DNA from: Tetraselmis striata
Taxonomy: Eukaryota; Chlorophyta; Chlorodendrophyceae; Chlorodendrales; Chlorodendraceae
Direction: 5' to 3'
Assembly (NCBI GenBank): GCA_006384855.1
Contig: VCJN01001387.1
Coordinates: 186,001-250,000, forward strand
DNA: 64,000 bases
The notes under the pieces were generated by a model. The model was not told the DNA's origin. It was given only the letters and a program-made list of their open reading frames with translations, and ran no database searches. A program made the translations under genes and the position numbers. This document shows positions 20,996 through 34,060 of the stretch, piece after piece; position 1 is the stretch's first letter, and each line of letters starts with the position of its first letter.

Positions 20996-22454
20996 CAGGG
21001 TTGGGCGGGACTCCAAAATGGAGTTCCATTCCGGCGGAACTGAATTCCCCGGAATTCCGCGGAATTCAGTTCCGCCGGAACGAACCACGGAATTCCGCCG
21101 GAACATACTAGTTCAGCCGGCACTGAACGAGATTCCGCCGGATCCAAGGCCGGAATTGGGCTGTTTGTACTTGGCCGTTGGGGAGCTATGAGCTGTGCAG
21201 TTGCGCATGGAGGTGACACCAATGTGAGCCGCGGATTGTAAAAAACCAATATTACATGTTGTGATGTCTACGCCCCTTGCCCACCCGGCCTCACGGCCAA
21301 CCATGCTAAATATGCATTCTAACACATCACATGACGAAGCGGCTGTTGGTATCACGTTCTCCTCATCAGCACGCTCCAAGGCGGCCAGCTCCTCCTCCTC
21401 CTCAGCCATGTAGCGCTCTAGCGCCGATCCCTCTTGCTCACTGATGTCAAGCAGCCCCTCGCATGCTATTGCCTCGAAGGATGGCGCGCGCATCATCCAT
21501 CTCCGATGGGATCGTGATGCCAACAGCATGGAACGCAACCTTGAGCGTGTCCGGGCCCATGTTGTCCTTGAGGATGGAAGATATCTCCGTCGTAGTGGCA
21601 GCATCCATGTTCTTGGTGATGAAAACTTGATCGGACATCATCTCCACACCCTCGCAGCGTGACAACGAAAGCACTCGACGTGTAGATCACCGTCCATGTA
21701 AGTCGTTTCGTCTATATTCTCAGGAGCGGGATCACGAGGGACGTAGAAGGCCCACTCCGCCCTTCGCTTCTGACTGGATACCCAGGTTTTGTTGTGGTTC
21801 CGGACGAGCATATCGACGCGACAACGAAAGTTAGGATCGGTTGTATCTGCTTGAATGTTCATTCTCGTCCTGCTCAGCATCGGTATTCTGCTGAACAGTG
21901 CCATGAGTTTCGGGTCGGGCGGACTAGCCGGCAGTGGCGGGCGCGAGGGGGGGCGTCCACTGACCCGGGCGGCACAGCGTGGCGGCGTCACTAAATCATC
22001 GGCGGCATCACCGCCGTCGCGGCGGCGGCGTGATCCTCCTCTACGGCGCCTTCCGCTTTCTCCTGATCCATAGGCACGTCCTCTTCAGCGCCTCCGGGTC
22101 GAGAGGGAAGGTAATGTTGTCGGAAGCCATAGCTCAGGATGAGGGGCGAGGGGTGAATTAGGTGTCAACAACTCTAGTGTGGCATGCCAGCTGTGATGGC
22201 ACTGATATATCTGCCTCTCTGGCACCCGCGGTGTTTTTCTCACCGTATATCATAATATCTCGACGAGCCAAATGAACGCGATAGCAACACGCTTGAGTCG
22301 ATTAGGATAAGTTTCCATGTAGTTCCGGGGGGGGGGGGTCAGTTCCACCGGGTTTTTGGCCAAGTTCAGGCGGAACGGAATTCCGGCGGTTCAGTTCCAC
22401 CCGGGCCGGAACTCCGGAAATCGCCGGAACGGAACCAAGTTCCGCCCAACCCTG
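20996..22454. mobile_element. hAT-like element with repeat-rich ends
   Basis: The ends are inverted repeats of 17 bp (cagggttgggcggRact, one difference), followed inward by many copies of ggaattccgccggaac-like motifs on both sides (about 21,020-21,150 and 22,330-22,450). Such clustered subterminal motifs and a CAGGG terminus are typical of hAT transposons. No clean 8-bp target duplication is seen (gctgataa against gttcatac), so the element is old or was rearranged. The interior is only about 1.2 kb and lacks a transposase. Confidence 0.65.
21113..22130 (-). pseudogene. Unrecognised protein-coding remnant inside the hAT-like element
   Basis: Minus-strand frames of 117 (21,638-21,991), 75 (21,447-21,674) and 163 codons (21,113-21,604) overlap and could be exons of one gene. 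They include DPKLMALFSRIPMLSRTRMN, EVHITKNMD-like VFITKNMDAATTTEISSILK, and an acidic helix RYMAEEEEELAALERADEEN. A further ATG (MASDNITFPLDPEALKR) lies near 22,128. I recognise no family. It could be captured host sequence or non-transposase cargo. Confidence 0.3.
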
Positions 22455-23134
22455 GTTCATACCGGCGGTACTGGTGTGAATTACAAAAAGGGCAGCTCCC
22501 CAGACCACCGGCGGTACTGCGGCACCCTACCCGGGTTGACTGAATAACCGTGATCCTCTACCGCTTCGGGCTTGTTATCCATGATGGCGGCTTAAATTAT
22601 TTCCACCTAGCCTAGTACTCGCGGGGCTTGATCTCCCAGTTTTCTTTATATTACTGCTTGTTGTAGCAGCCGCCAAGGATTAGTCGCTAATTTAGATTTT
22701 ATTATTCCGCCATGAATTACAAAAGGCCTTTCGTCGCAATTCACACCGGTATACTGGTACCGTATAGTCCAAAAGCGGCGCAGGGCAGCGATGGGCAGGC
22801 GGCCCATCGTTGGTTAGATTTAGATTGGCTTCGCCACCCGCCATACATCCTGTCGCCACTTCCATACTACCGCCCCCGGAGTATTTATTTTGGCGATTTC
22901 CGATATCGCCTTCTGCTGCTAGCTCATGTAATTATTTATACTACCGCCCCCGGATACTGCTGGGCAATAGCAGCAGACACACGATACCGGATTGCGGTGA
23001 CGGAGAATAGGTGACGAGGCCCGTGCTACACAGCGATCGGGGGAAAGACAGCCTGATTGGCTCGTCCGCCGGAGTACCCCCCTCCCCCCCCCCCCCCCCC
23101 CCCCTCTCCCCCCCGGCGACACGCCTGCTTGGGC
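22455..23134. other. Region upstream of the CASTOR/POLLUX-like gene
   Basis: It contains two of the three gaattacaaaa-type motifs (22,478 and 22,714) and a poly-C run near 23,085-23,104 just before the proposed start. No gene is seen. Confidence 0.4.
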
Positions 23135-26100
23135 ATGCCGCCGACGGCGATGTTGGCCACCCACCGCCTTGCGGTGCCCTGTGCGCCCGTGCCGCTGGGA
23201 TCCTTGCGTCGCGCTGCTCGTGGCGCACCGAAGCACGCCCGGGACCGACGGCGAGCCACGCTCACGTTCGTGGCGGCAAGCAAAGGTGGTGGCTCCCAGG
23301 GGAACGGCAGCGGGCGGCAGGCGTCCGAGCCGAGCGGGTGGGCGAGCTTTTGGGGGATTCCGAGCCTCCTACCAGGAGTTGGCCGGGGCGACCGAGTGGA
23401 CGACCCCCAGCGGCGGGATCCGAACCAGCCACGGGCGGCATCCCCGTTCTCTGAGAACGGGTCCGGTCGAATCGTGCCTCGGTCCAATGATGCCATGGGG
23501 CGTGGCAGCGGCAGCCTGGGCTGGAGCAGCATGGAGCAGGAGCTCCCGCGCGGCGACCGCTCTCTTCCGAGGCAGACTCAGCCGCCTCCCCAGCACACCG
23601 GCAACGGAGAAAGCAGACACCGAGGCGAGACGGGCGAAGGAATCGGCGCAGGCGAGGCACAGTGGGGAATGAACGGCGAGCGCGTGACGGAAAACCTGCT
23701 GCTGCTGGAGGTGGTGGAGGACCTGCGCTTTCTCGCCCTCGCCGCGCTGGCCAAGAAAACCGACGCCAACTACAACATAATAAAAAAACACCAGTACACG
23801 GGCTTCGTGCGCCTCAAGTATAAGGTAAATCCTGCGGCTTCCGGCCGGATCTGCAGGCCCAGGTCTCCCATGAGCCCCTCACCCCAGCAGGGCATGCAGT
23901 TACTCAACATGACTCTCTCTAGCCAGCATGCGCGAGCAAGCCACCGGCAGCTGCGCCGGATCCTTTTGTCATCGCATCATTCTCTGATTACCCAACGTGC
24001 CACCGCTCATATTTTACGTTCTGTTTAATTCAACATGTTGCATTGTTTTTAATGCAGCATTTTCCATTACTTCTCACATCCATTTATCAGTGAGCGCGTC
24101 AATAATGCACTTTTGAGCTTTGATCCCTCTGCATGCCTCCCTTGCAGTCATATTTGGCCCGTGGCTAGAAACAGGTAGATAATTTACATGCCAATTCATG
24201 TGGGTAACCTGGTCATGCCCTGCCCACATGTCTCTCCACAACGCTGATTGCGCTCCCAGGCACTTCCCCATGACCCCGCCCCCACTTGCTCTCCCACCCC
24301 ACATCCGCAGATTGAGCGCGCCATTTGGAGCGATGTGAGTGGGCAGTACACGCTGCTGCTGATCACGGTGCTGCTGCTGGCCCTCAGCGGTGGCGCAGTC
24401 TACTCTCAAGTCACGGGGGAGGTGGGACCACCGCCATTGCCCTCCGCCCCGGCGCTCAATGCCGGCACTCAGCGGCGTACACTGCTCCCTCGTGTGAGGC
24501 TGCGCCGCGCATGATGCCACACAGCAGGATCTACCAGAGGCGCTGTGGCGCGCGCAGCTGTTTGTGCTGGACAGCGGCTCGGTGTCGGAGGAGCAGACGC
24601 AGCCGGCGCGGCTGGTGGGGCTCGTGCTGACAGTGGTTGGGCTCCTGCTTGTGTCCGTCCTGGTCGGCATCGGTGAGCGCTGTGCCGGCCACTCTGCCAC
24701 TCTCTCCCCGTACCACCGGCCCAGCGGAGGCGAAGCTGACCACTCGCCGGCTCCCCCCCTTCATCCCTTGGCGCCTCACAGTGAGCCAGACAATCGAGCA
24801 GCAGGTGGCAAACGTCACGAGCCAGATCACGCAGGTGCTGGAGACGGACCACATCGTGGTGCTCAATTGGAACTCCTCTGCGCCGCGGCTCATCCGGGAG
24901 CTGTCCCTCGGCAACCGCGACGTGGAGGGCTTCACTCGAAACAACACCATCGCGGTGCGCCTTTTCCGCCGATGCCCTTCCCTGCAGTCCCCCCAGGAGC
25001 CCCTCCATAGACGATTTCCGGTGCTTCCATGGGCGATGTATTTTTACACCCCACACCGGCTCCTGTCAAGCGTGCTCAGGCCTGGAGCCTGTCCCCATCA
25101 CTCACCTCCCTGCCCAGGCCTGAAGGACTGAGTCAGCGCTGTGGCTTGTTGGGGCAGGTGCTGGCGGAGGCTCCGCAACGCATGATGGCCAATGCCGTCC
25201 GGGAAGTGTCGCGCCGCGCGGACGTGCTGTGCATCGAGGGCAGCCCGCAGATGGTGAAGGGTCTGGAGCAGATCTCAGCCACACGCGCACGCGCCGTCAT
25301 CATTCTGGCTGACGACGACAAGTCGTTCGCCACACAGCAAGAGGACTGCGATGCCAACGCCGTGCGCCGCCCCCTCCCCCTCGTGTGCACTCGCGTGGTT
25401 CCCCTCTCCACCGGCGTCGTCGCCTTCCTCCCCTTGGAAATGGAGGGGCTGCAGGCGGTGTGTTATCGTACATCTGCCATGTCCCGCTGTGCTCTGCAAC
25501 GAGCCAACACCCTGTCCCCTCACCCCTGCCCCCTTGGACCCAGATCACCACAATGCTGGCAATCACCACAGCGGCCGCCAAGCTGGGTACCAGCCTGCCG
25601 CCGGTGGTGATGGAGGTGCACTCGGCCGACACGGTGGGCCTCGTGCGGCGCACCTTTGGGGACGTCGTGTACCCCATCCTCATTGGCTCGTACGCCGCCA
25701 AGATGACGGTGCAGACGCTGCTCATGCCGGGCGTGAGCCAGGTCTACAAGAACCTGCTCTCCTTTGACGGCTCTGAGTTTTACTTCCTGCTGGTGCCGCC
25801 CAGCCTGGTGCGCTCCCACCCAAAGATCAGACTCGGTCGTCTGCTGTTTGGCTTCATGGAGTCTGGCGTTCAGTAAGCTCAGCATGAGTAAGCGATATTC
25901 CAATGTGCTCAAGGAAGGTCGCAAGTGGCACAGTGATAGCTGGATGAAATGTGATTAACATATATGAAGTTTACTTGACGTTTATCGCAAGGGGGACGGG
26001 TTCCATTGCCGCAGTAGGGATGCGCTGCAGGCACGGCTGAGGGGAGGCTGTGGTCGCGGTCTGGCGCGCAGGTGGGCATGAAGTACGGGCGGCTGGTGCA

Positions 26101-28247
26101 GCTCGCACGGCCGGGCACCATCCCGGTGGGGCTGCAGCGCCCCGCGGGGCTGGAGATGCTGCCCGCGGAGGACACGGAGCTGACGGCGGAGGACCAGATC
26201 GTGCTGCTTCAGGCCAGCCGGCGGCAGGGCGGCCTGGACGTGCGGGATGGCGCGCGCCTGGGAATGAGCGGCCCCGCGAGCCTGCAGAGCTCCTTCTCGG
26301 AGGAGCTGCCCTCCTGGGAGCTTGATGGCAGCGGCAGCGGCAGTCAGGATCCTATCAAGCTTGCGAGCAACCAGCGCATGATGGATGCGCTGTTCAACAC
26401 GCTGGACGGCGACTACATGCGCGGCGGCGACACGAGCTCCAAGAACAGGGAGCCGCTGCCGGCGGACTACGCCAGCATGCTGCAGGGCGCGGTGCTCATC
26501 TGCGGGTGGCGCCCTGGCATCGCGATGGTGCTGCGCACGCTAGACAGGGTCATGAGCTTTGGCAGCGAGGTGCACGTGCTCGCGGACGTACCGCTGCGAG
26601 ACCGCGACAGCCTGCTGCAGGCGGACGGCCTCGACCTGGACTACATCCGCAACATCAAGCTGAAGCACTTCCATGGCCGCCCAGGCCTCGCGCAGGACCT
26701 GGCGCAGCTGCCCATCACTCCGGGCGGCTACACCGCCGCCGTGCTGCTGGCCAACTGGGTGCTCTCCCCCACCTCCCCCCCCCCCCCTCTTGCCCACCTC
26801 CGCAGAAGAACTAAAACAGCGACGACAATCACCGGTATATATGATAACTATTGCTCAATTTCGTCATTAAGTAGTAAATGAGCAGGATATGGATGCCCTC
26901 GCACTCGCAAGAGCCTAGAGAGAGAGGGGTGGAAGGGGGGGGGGGGGGGGGGGGGGGATTCGTTTTCCACGAGGTGCAATCAAAAGGCCCGTAGAAGCAG
27001 TAAGTCGCAGAAGAAGGGTAGCGGAAGATGTCCTGAATTGTAGCTACTGCCTTCGCGATAATAACGGCTCAAATTCAGCTGGAAAGAGGCATGTTGTGTG
27101 TTTTAAAAAGAATGCTCTTGCAAGTGTGCGGGCACGCATAGGGGGGCGCCCCACGTGGGCACGTGGGAAGCTATGCGGGTGTGATTGCTGTTTGTCAACA
27201 TGCTTGCGGTGGCACGATTGACTGAGAGACTCGTCACCCTCACCGCCCTACCCCTCCCCCCCCCCCCCCCCACCCTTGTGCGGCAGACCACTCGCAGCGG
27301 CAACCTCGCGCTTGGCGCCGCCGACGCCGTGCGCATGAAGGCGGCGCTGCTGTTGCGCGACTTTCTGTGGCAGCGCGCCCGCGACGGCTACCGCATGGAG
27401 AACACATACTTTGTGACGGAGGTCAGCGGCGCCGGCACCGACGTCTCGCTGCCCTTCAGCGAGTTTGTGGAGGTGGGCGCGCTGGACGTGATGGCTATCA
27501 GCCAGGTGACCCCTGCTCCTCGCCCGCCCCAAATGATGATGCCGCGTTCTATATGTTCCAAACCGTTTATATATATACATATACATACAACATTTACATA
27601 CACAACGTTAAAAATAATGATAATAATAATAACAGCAACAAGAATAATGATGATGATGATAATAATGATAATGCTAATATGACTCTATATGACTCTATAT
27701 GATATGATATGATATAGTACGTTATATTTATACTACATATAGGGTTGTAAAAATGTATCCAGTAATGATACATGTAACGCCCTGCAGGGAGTAGTCGGCT
27801 TGCAACATTACTGTTTCATCCACGTTGAATCTATATTCCATAATTGGTCCGTATCCGCCCGCCATCGCTGATAGCGCGCGTGCCTTTCGTGCCTCCCCTG
27901 TCCGCCTGAGCCCTGCTCTCCCCCCCCCCCCCCCCCCTCCCTCTCCCCCCCTCGCCAGGTGGTCTTCCAGCCCTACCTGCACAACCTGCAGATGCAGCTA
28001 CTCAACACGGGGGAAGGTGCGCAGAGCGGCGCGGCATTTGTTGGCTGTGGAACTGGCAGCACCCCCCCCCCCCCCCCCTCTACCACCACCACCCAGCTAC
28101 TAGCTACTTTATACCGTATGTTAGACCATTGTGTAGGTACTATGATTGGTTTGACCTGCTTCAGAGGCGCCAGGGTCGCGCTGCTAGGAGCGCTGCCTGT
28201 ACCCAGGTGCCCGCACAACCAGTCGCTGCCACAAAACATTGAGCCCC

Positions 28248-28278
<31 letters not shown>

Positions 28279-28914
28279 TCCCATCCCCTCCCAGGCGTGC
28301 ACATCACGCTGGAGCCCGTCACCTTCTGCGCGAGGTTAAACGTGGTGCTCAGCTTTCGGGTGCGCCCTCACGCCTCGCCCAGCCCCCTTCACCGTTCCTC
28401 CTGCTAGCCATGCCGCGGCGCTGGCAGCGCTAGGGTTTAGTGGGGCTAGCTTGTCCTGGAGTGCGCCAAGTGAGAGCTGCCATAGCGGGTCATGATTGTC
28501 GTGCGGGGCCCCAGCTGGGTGTAACCCGCACCCACCCGCCTCGGTTTGCTCGGTGGCCCACAGGAGATGTCCAACCGGGTGAGCGCGTTCTCCAAGGGCA
28601 ACAGCCTGCTGATAGGCTACAAGCGCGACATGGACGTGATGCTCAACCCAGAGGCGACGCGCCGGCGGCGCTGGGACGAGCGCTACGAGCTGGTGCTGCT
28701 CAACCGGCGCGACTCCAAGGCGCGGCGCGCGGCGCGCGGCAACCGCCGCGAGCAGCGCGCGAACAACATGATGCGGCGCGGGCTGCAGTTCCAGAAGGCG
28801 CTCGGCTCGTCGGACGACGCGCTGCCGGACCTCTCTGCGGAGCTGCTGACGCGGGGGGAGGGGCAAGTGGCGGAGCGGGCGCCCAAACCGGCGGAGCGGC
28901 TGCGCAGCCGATGA
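23135..28914 (+). CDS. CASTOR/POLLUX-family ion channel with plastid-transit-like N-terminus
   Basis: The family comprises cation channels with a pore and paired RCK-like domains, in the plant nuclear envelope (CASTOR, POLLUX) or plastid envelope (PEC1/2). Eleven exons join in phase: 23135-23824, 24311-24421, 24528-24672, 24782-24954, 25158-25361, 25544-25807, 26072-26758, 27287-27505, 27959-28016, 28295-28359 and 28564-28914, giving about 988 residues. The first 50 residues are rich in Ala, Arg and Ser without acids and end in FVAAS, like a plastid transit peptide. Membrane helices are YTLLLITVLLLALSGGAVYS and LVGLVLTVVGLLLVSVLVGI, with the filter-like region ALWRAQLFVLDSGSVSEE between them. 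The RCK region shows ETDHIVVLNWNSSAPRLIRE, RARAVIILADDD and AVLICGWRPG, and the C-terminus has GNSLLIGYKRD. ATG 23135 or 23150 could be the start. Exon 3 could begin at 24525. Confidence 0.9.
26937..26957. repeat. Poly-G tract in channel intron 7
   Basis: About 20 G in the 528-bp intron 7. A C run precedes the acceptor of the same intron (27,256-27,271). Confidence 0.85.
27590..27725. repeat. AT-rich microsatellite in channel intron 8
   Basis: Interrupted ataat and gatgat units are followed by two copies of atgactctat and then gatat repeats. It sits in an intron and stands out from the GC-rich surroundings. Confidence 0.8.
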
Positions 28915-31900
28915 TGGCAACAACGCCCCCGGGCGCACCGGAGCTGCACAAGCTTGCCATGTGCGTTGTGGACCGCTGCACGAGTTCCGTCCGAGACATG
29001 ACATCCTATGGCATTCCATTATATATTATCGCATGGCATTCCATTACATGATGGTCAAGGTGCCGTCGCATCTTCGTATTCCCGTGTGGGGCGTTGTCAC
29101 CAGCTCAATGGGCGGCCCACGGAGATACGCTTCTCCACGGAGGCTATAAGATGCGCCCAAATGGGAGCAGGCGTACACTTCGCCACAGAGTCCAACCGCC
29201 GAAATGGCAGCAACTGTACATTTCGTGTACACTTCGCCACAAACTTCAGCAAGGGCTTGCTTGTAGATCGCCTCGCGCCATGCCTAGGGCTGTGACTAGA
29301 GTATAAACCCTAGCCAACTAGGTCCCCTATCTGGGTATAAGCCCCCAGCTGACCAGGTAGGTTCTGGGCTGTCGACGTCGTTGTGCGCTCGCGGAAATGG
29401 AAGACGCTTCGGCAAAGTTTGGATAGCGGCAACAGATAGACTAGTTGTTTAAATAATTATTATTATTATTATCAGAGAGCAGCATGATGACAACTTCACT
29501 GCTGCACAAAACGCTAAACATAGGGGTTACCAGCAGCGGGGGCCGCCAAGGAAGTAGGAGGGTCGGGGGCGCTCTTGTACGCATTGCCCCGCATGTACTC
29601 GCGCGCGAAAGATAATAATAGCCAGGGGCGGATTGGCTGCTGGCTCTGCAGCCATTGTAACACAAAACGCGAGTTGCGATTTCACTTGAGAGTCCATATG
29701 CTGAGGGCGGACATAATATAGCCTTCGGCTGCTGAGATGCCATGTTTTGCGCAGCACATTAGCGTACTCATCGCCACTGTAAATAAGCAATCGAAATTAA
29801 CACTTGTAGCGTGCAAATGGGCATGCATCGTGTCAAAGAACCGCTGTGCCTCTTTGAAATACATGAAAATGAGGATGAGGCCTTGGGGATGCAAGGCGAG
29901 AAGGCGAGGATAATGCACCTAAATCCATGTGAAAAAAGGAGCGCTCTGTGCAGTGGCAGAAGTAGCACTATTAAGCAACTTATTACCAGTATAAGTAAGA
30001 ATAATTGACAAACTGCGTACTCGGGGGGGGGAGAGGGCGCATGTGGAGTGGCAACAAATGAACTAGGATGAATATACACCCCCCACAAAAGTATTGCCCC
30101 CGGCCTCAAAATCGCACAACACGCGGGAATTCACTGTTGCGCGGGTATACGGCAATACTATCAAGTGCCATTCAACTAACTGGATTAGGTGCACTCAATA
30201 GCCACTGAGTGCATCGTCTTAAATAGGTAAATGTCTGTTATTGTGGCTCGGAGAAGTGTGTGATTAAGTGGTAGAACAACCGCAACAGTGCCCCATTTTC
30301 AGCATTCATTTGTCAGCGAGTTCGGAGCATATAAGTAACGGTTTTGGGCAAGCATAGGTGCAGCTATCTTACAAATTCGCCGACACAGTGGTGTCATGCG
30401 ACCACTCGGTTTTTTTTTGAGTAAAAATGAGTCTCCACTCGAGAGGGTACATGAATCTGAGCGGCATCAGTGTTAGAAAAAATGCTGCAATTGCAGTTTT
30501 GGGAGGTGTGCCAAGAGGGCTATCTTCGTGAAACGGTGCCGAATTGAGGCGTACGAGATCGAAACGGAAAGCCCATGGCAAAAGTGGAATATGTTGCCCA
30601 GATTTTCACGCTCAGAATTATCATTTGGTGACGTTCAAGGGGTCCGCCAGCCCAAAAGCATGTATGCAAATTTTAGAGCCCAGTGTTAGGCCCTGTAACG
30701 GGCACCTAGGTGCAGCCCATAGTGCCTCAGATTTGAGCCCACTATACTTCTCAAGGGAACAAACAACTCTTCATAATAGCGTTTCCCAAACCAGCAGACA
30801 TTTTTTTGGTTGCAATGCGTGGTAGAAATTTCTGCGATTTTGCAACAGTCGGTGCTTTGGCACAATGTCTATCCTTCCTCCCACATATCCCGCGCCCCGT
30901 CGTGGCAGTAGTGCATCGGAAGGACTTTAGTAATATGGGCTATCCACCTGGTGAAGCTTGGGCCATATAGCGCGTCGCGCGTGTTATGCTACCAATGGAC
31001 TACAGTTCTAGGCCATGTTGACTGAGCACTGACAGAACTGTAGGGGTAGTGGCGCGTGCACGGCTGCGATGCCACGTCATCCTCCGAATGGCACGACACT
31101 CCCGCAATCTATTCATTTGCTATCATACTATCCGTGCGTCAAAGCTTGCGGGCGATGCGCAACCCCATGAAGCTGAAACGCGTGCAATCGCATTGTGCAA
31201 TTTTCTGTTGAGAAGCCGCTTTTTCTATTGTGAGCGGAAAAAAGCAATACAGGAAATGATGCATCAGCGCGACGTTTCGGAGGGTGCGCTGCAACCAAGG
31301 TCATGGGAGATAAGCTTCTGTATAAGTAAAAGGCTATACGTGGTTTTGGCCATATGCTAGTGCGCAGCGATGCGCCCACATGCAGATTCGTGTAGGGCTA
31401 AAGTTTTGTGGGAGAGTGTAGCAATGAAAGGCGGGCGGCGCGGCGGCGGCGGCGGGCTGGTCAAGCCGAGGCACGGCCGTGCCTTTACCGGTAAATGCGG
31501 TGCATCATATTCCCAAGCTGCAGATGCTGCGTCATATTCATGGTCGTGTCTCTTGCGAGACATTGTATCTGCTAACTGCATTTTCGCGCGGCTCGCGTGT
31601 TGGTGAGTGACGCTGGTTCTGCAGACAGGTGTTGCGCTGCGCTCGGCGCGCGTGATCGCGTAGTCGTCCTGCATCGTCGTCGCGCCATCAGCGCGATAGT
31701 AGATGACGACGGCAGGGGGCGGTGGCGATGAACAAGTTGCGACAACGCGACTCGGTCTAGTCGTGAGACGCGCGGGGCTTCCGTCTGCTCGTCAGGCATG
31801 GTGGGGAGAGCCAGCAGCCGCCGCCACCACAGGACCATATCTGCGAATATTTATATTACACGCCCTTCTTATCATAACGTGTCGCCCCTGCGTACAAATG

Positions 31901-32841
31901 CCACATCGCGCAGCGCGAATCGGCAGAAGGCTACAGCATGCGCCATGTCGTCGCGGAGCCTCGCCGCGCGGCGAACATGGCGTTGTCGCGCAAAGCATCG
32001 CGACGAACTCCTGGTAGCGAAATCAATTTCGTCGGGTGCGCAGAGGGGCCGGCTGCCCCGAGCTTTCGTTCGCGGACAGTGTGCGATGGTTTCGGAGCGG
32101 ATGTATACGCAGTCGACGACGGCGGCGTGTGCGGCGCACTGCATGGGCCGTGCTGGGCTAGGATGAGAAATGCACCCCCCCCCTCCCCCCCCCCCCCCCC
32201 CCCCCCCCCCGCGCGCTCCGCCCAACAGGCGGGCAAGGTCCGATAATTACAGCTGTATTACACTATATCACATGTGCTTCAATAATTACAGCGGGGGCGC
32301 ACTACTCATCTTATGCTGCTGGGCGATGTCATAGACTCCATGTTTTTGAAAGTTCGCTCGAAGCATAAATCAAAAGATGGGGGATAAACGCAGCAGATGT
32401 GAGTGCACATAGCCAGGATGCATGATAGAAGTATACGGCCGGCCGACGACAAGCCCCAGCGGTCTTAGCTGATGATGGTAACGGTGGGTGAGGGCGGCGG
32501 GCTCGGCTTGCGACATTGGGCTGTAAGGCGTCGAGGCTGACAGCGCGATGTCTGGCGTGGCCCATGAGTATAGACAGTAGGGACAGAGCAGCGAACGTTG
32601 GTGCAGCGGTTGAGGCGGGAGGAGAGGCGGTCACTCGCACCGTATGAAGGCGATACGTTTTCTAGTACGGCAGCGGGGGAGCACCCGACTACCAGAGCAC
32701 CGGGAGGGTTTCCAGCAGTCGGCCATCTCACACGGGCTCCCCGTAAAACCCTCAAATACGTCGCGCTGCGTGAATACAAATATGAGTACATATGCAGCAG
32801 GTGACGACACGGCCTGCGAGTGAGGTATAGTAATGCCATCC
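28915..32841. other. Long intergenic stretch with no recognised gene
   Basis: Nearly 4 kb between the channel and the b561 gene. It holds small local duplications (gtacacttcgccaca at about 29,173 and 29,228; gcattccatta at about 29,012 and 29,037), a TTA run near 29,457-29,471 and a poly-C run near 32,175-32,210. Minus-strand frames at 31,572-32,236 are Arg/Ala-rich and unrecognised. Transposon debris is possible but not shown. Confidence 0.45.
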
Positions 32842-33050
32842 CTGTCAGAAGCCTCGCAAATGCTCGTATGGTGCTGCCGCTGCTGCTACAGGTGGCATTG
32901 GATGAAAAGAGAAGGCGCATGTTGCATGGTTGATGTGCGACTGGGGGCGGTCGCCAACCACACTCGAAATCAGATTGTCAAAAATGGTGTAGTGTGATAT
33001 AGTGAGGGAGCCGGCAGGCTGATCTATCTAGAACGTTTCAGGGTCTGTTT
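32842..33050 (+). repeat. Dispersed repeat, copy 1
   Basis: It runs from ctgtcagaagcctcgc to the sequence before gtctgttt and matches 38,112-38,345 in the same orientation at roughly 80-85 per cent by eye. Blocks such as tggtgctgccgctgctgctac and ctgggggcggtcgccaa (each about 20 bp) are conserved. Confidence 0.85.
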
Positions 33051-33788
33051 AGGCCGGCGCAGACTGAGATGGCGCCGTCACATAGTGCACTTGAGGGCGG
33101 GGATTATCATCGATGGAGCTGCGGGCAGGCCTTAGACCGGGGGGTGGGAGGGGCACCGGGGACCATGACAGGGACAACCGAGCAAGTAACATTGGCCTCG
33201 CCGGCAGTGTATATGGAGGGAGACCAGCAGCACGGCGGAGTGCTTTGCCGGAGAAATGGATGGCCACACCACACCGAACGTAGATAGACAACCTCGCCAT
33301 CCACCAGCAAGGCCGGACACATTCACCCGGTTTTTTGGGGCGATGGGACTCGCCCAACTCACCAGGGATGGAAGAGGCATTGGCCGACAGCCGGCGGACA
33401 GTAAGTAAACCGTCGCTACTGCGCGCAGCCAATGTTGGGGCCTGCGAGCAACTCAGCTTGGGGGTCGGAGAGCGGCAAGTTGGCACGTTGTAGTTCAATG
33501 CAATTATCACGGACCAGTCCCGTGGAGTGCCTCGCAGCGCTTTGGTGGATGAGTGTATCGGAGTTGTTGCATACACGGCGCGGTCCGCGGCAACTGGATT
33601 GCTGCGATAAACCACCACCACCGCATCATGAGGGGCTGTTTCTAGGCGTGTCCCGGGAAAGCCGCAACGGTGGGGGGGGGGGGGGGGGGGGCGCACACGA
33701 TGGGCGCGCCATCACACACCAGGCCAACCGGAAGAGCATCGCAGCAGTGCTTGCTGGCCTTCAAAGGGCGGCACGCTACGCCCTGTAA
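33051..33788. other. Region between dispersed repeat and gag-like fragment
   Basis: No gene is recognised. A poly-G run lies at about 33,672-33,691. A 215-codon minus-strand frame here shows no family motifs. Confidence 0.35.
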
Positions 33789-33890
33789 TTAGTGGATCTC
33801 ATGAGGGTTCGTGCCGCCGGGCCCTAAGACAGCTGGCCTGTTTACCGTGAAAGACTCAGCAGGAATAAAGTTGTACGAAAATGCAGTACT
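33789..33890 (-). pseudogene. Gag-like fragment A
   Basis: The minus frame SYNFIPAESFTVNRPAVLGP aligns with [18 protein letters not shown] at 35.8 kb. At the DNA level the two share aagacagctggcctg and aggaataaagtt-like blocks. It lies just downstream of the b561 stop codon. Confidence 0.45.
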
Positions 33891-34060
33891 TGGTGTGTGG
33901 TCACAGCCGTCGCCTGTGCCGCCCAACAGCCCATAAGCGACCCCCCTCCCCCCCCCCCCCCCCCCCCCCCCCCCCGCCGGGGCATTCCCGTCCTCCACCA
34001 ACATGGCGTTTATTTCAAAACCCCGGCTAGCTCCCCGCCCTCAGCGCGGAAATCTTCGCG

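Noticed and set aside
31357-32246. Overlapping frames on both strands at 31.4-32.2 kb
   Set aside because: They are Arg/Ala-rich and partly poly-Pro, with no family signature. Transposon debris was considered but no catalytic motif could be found.
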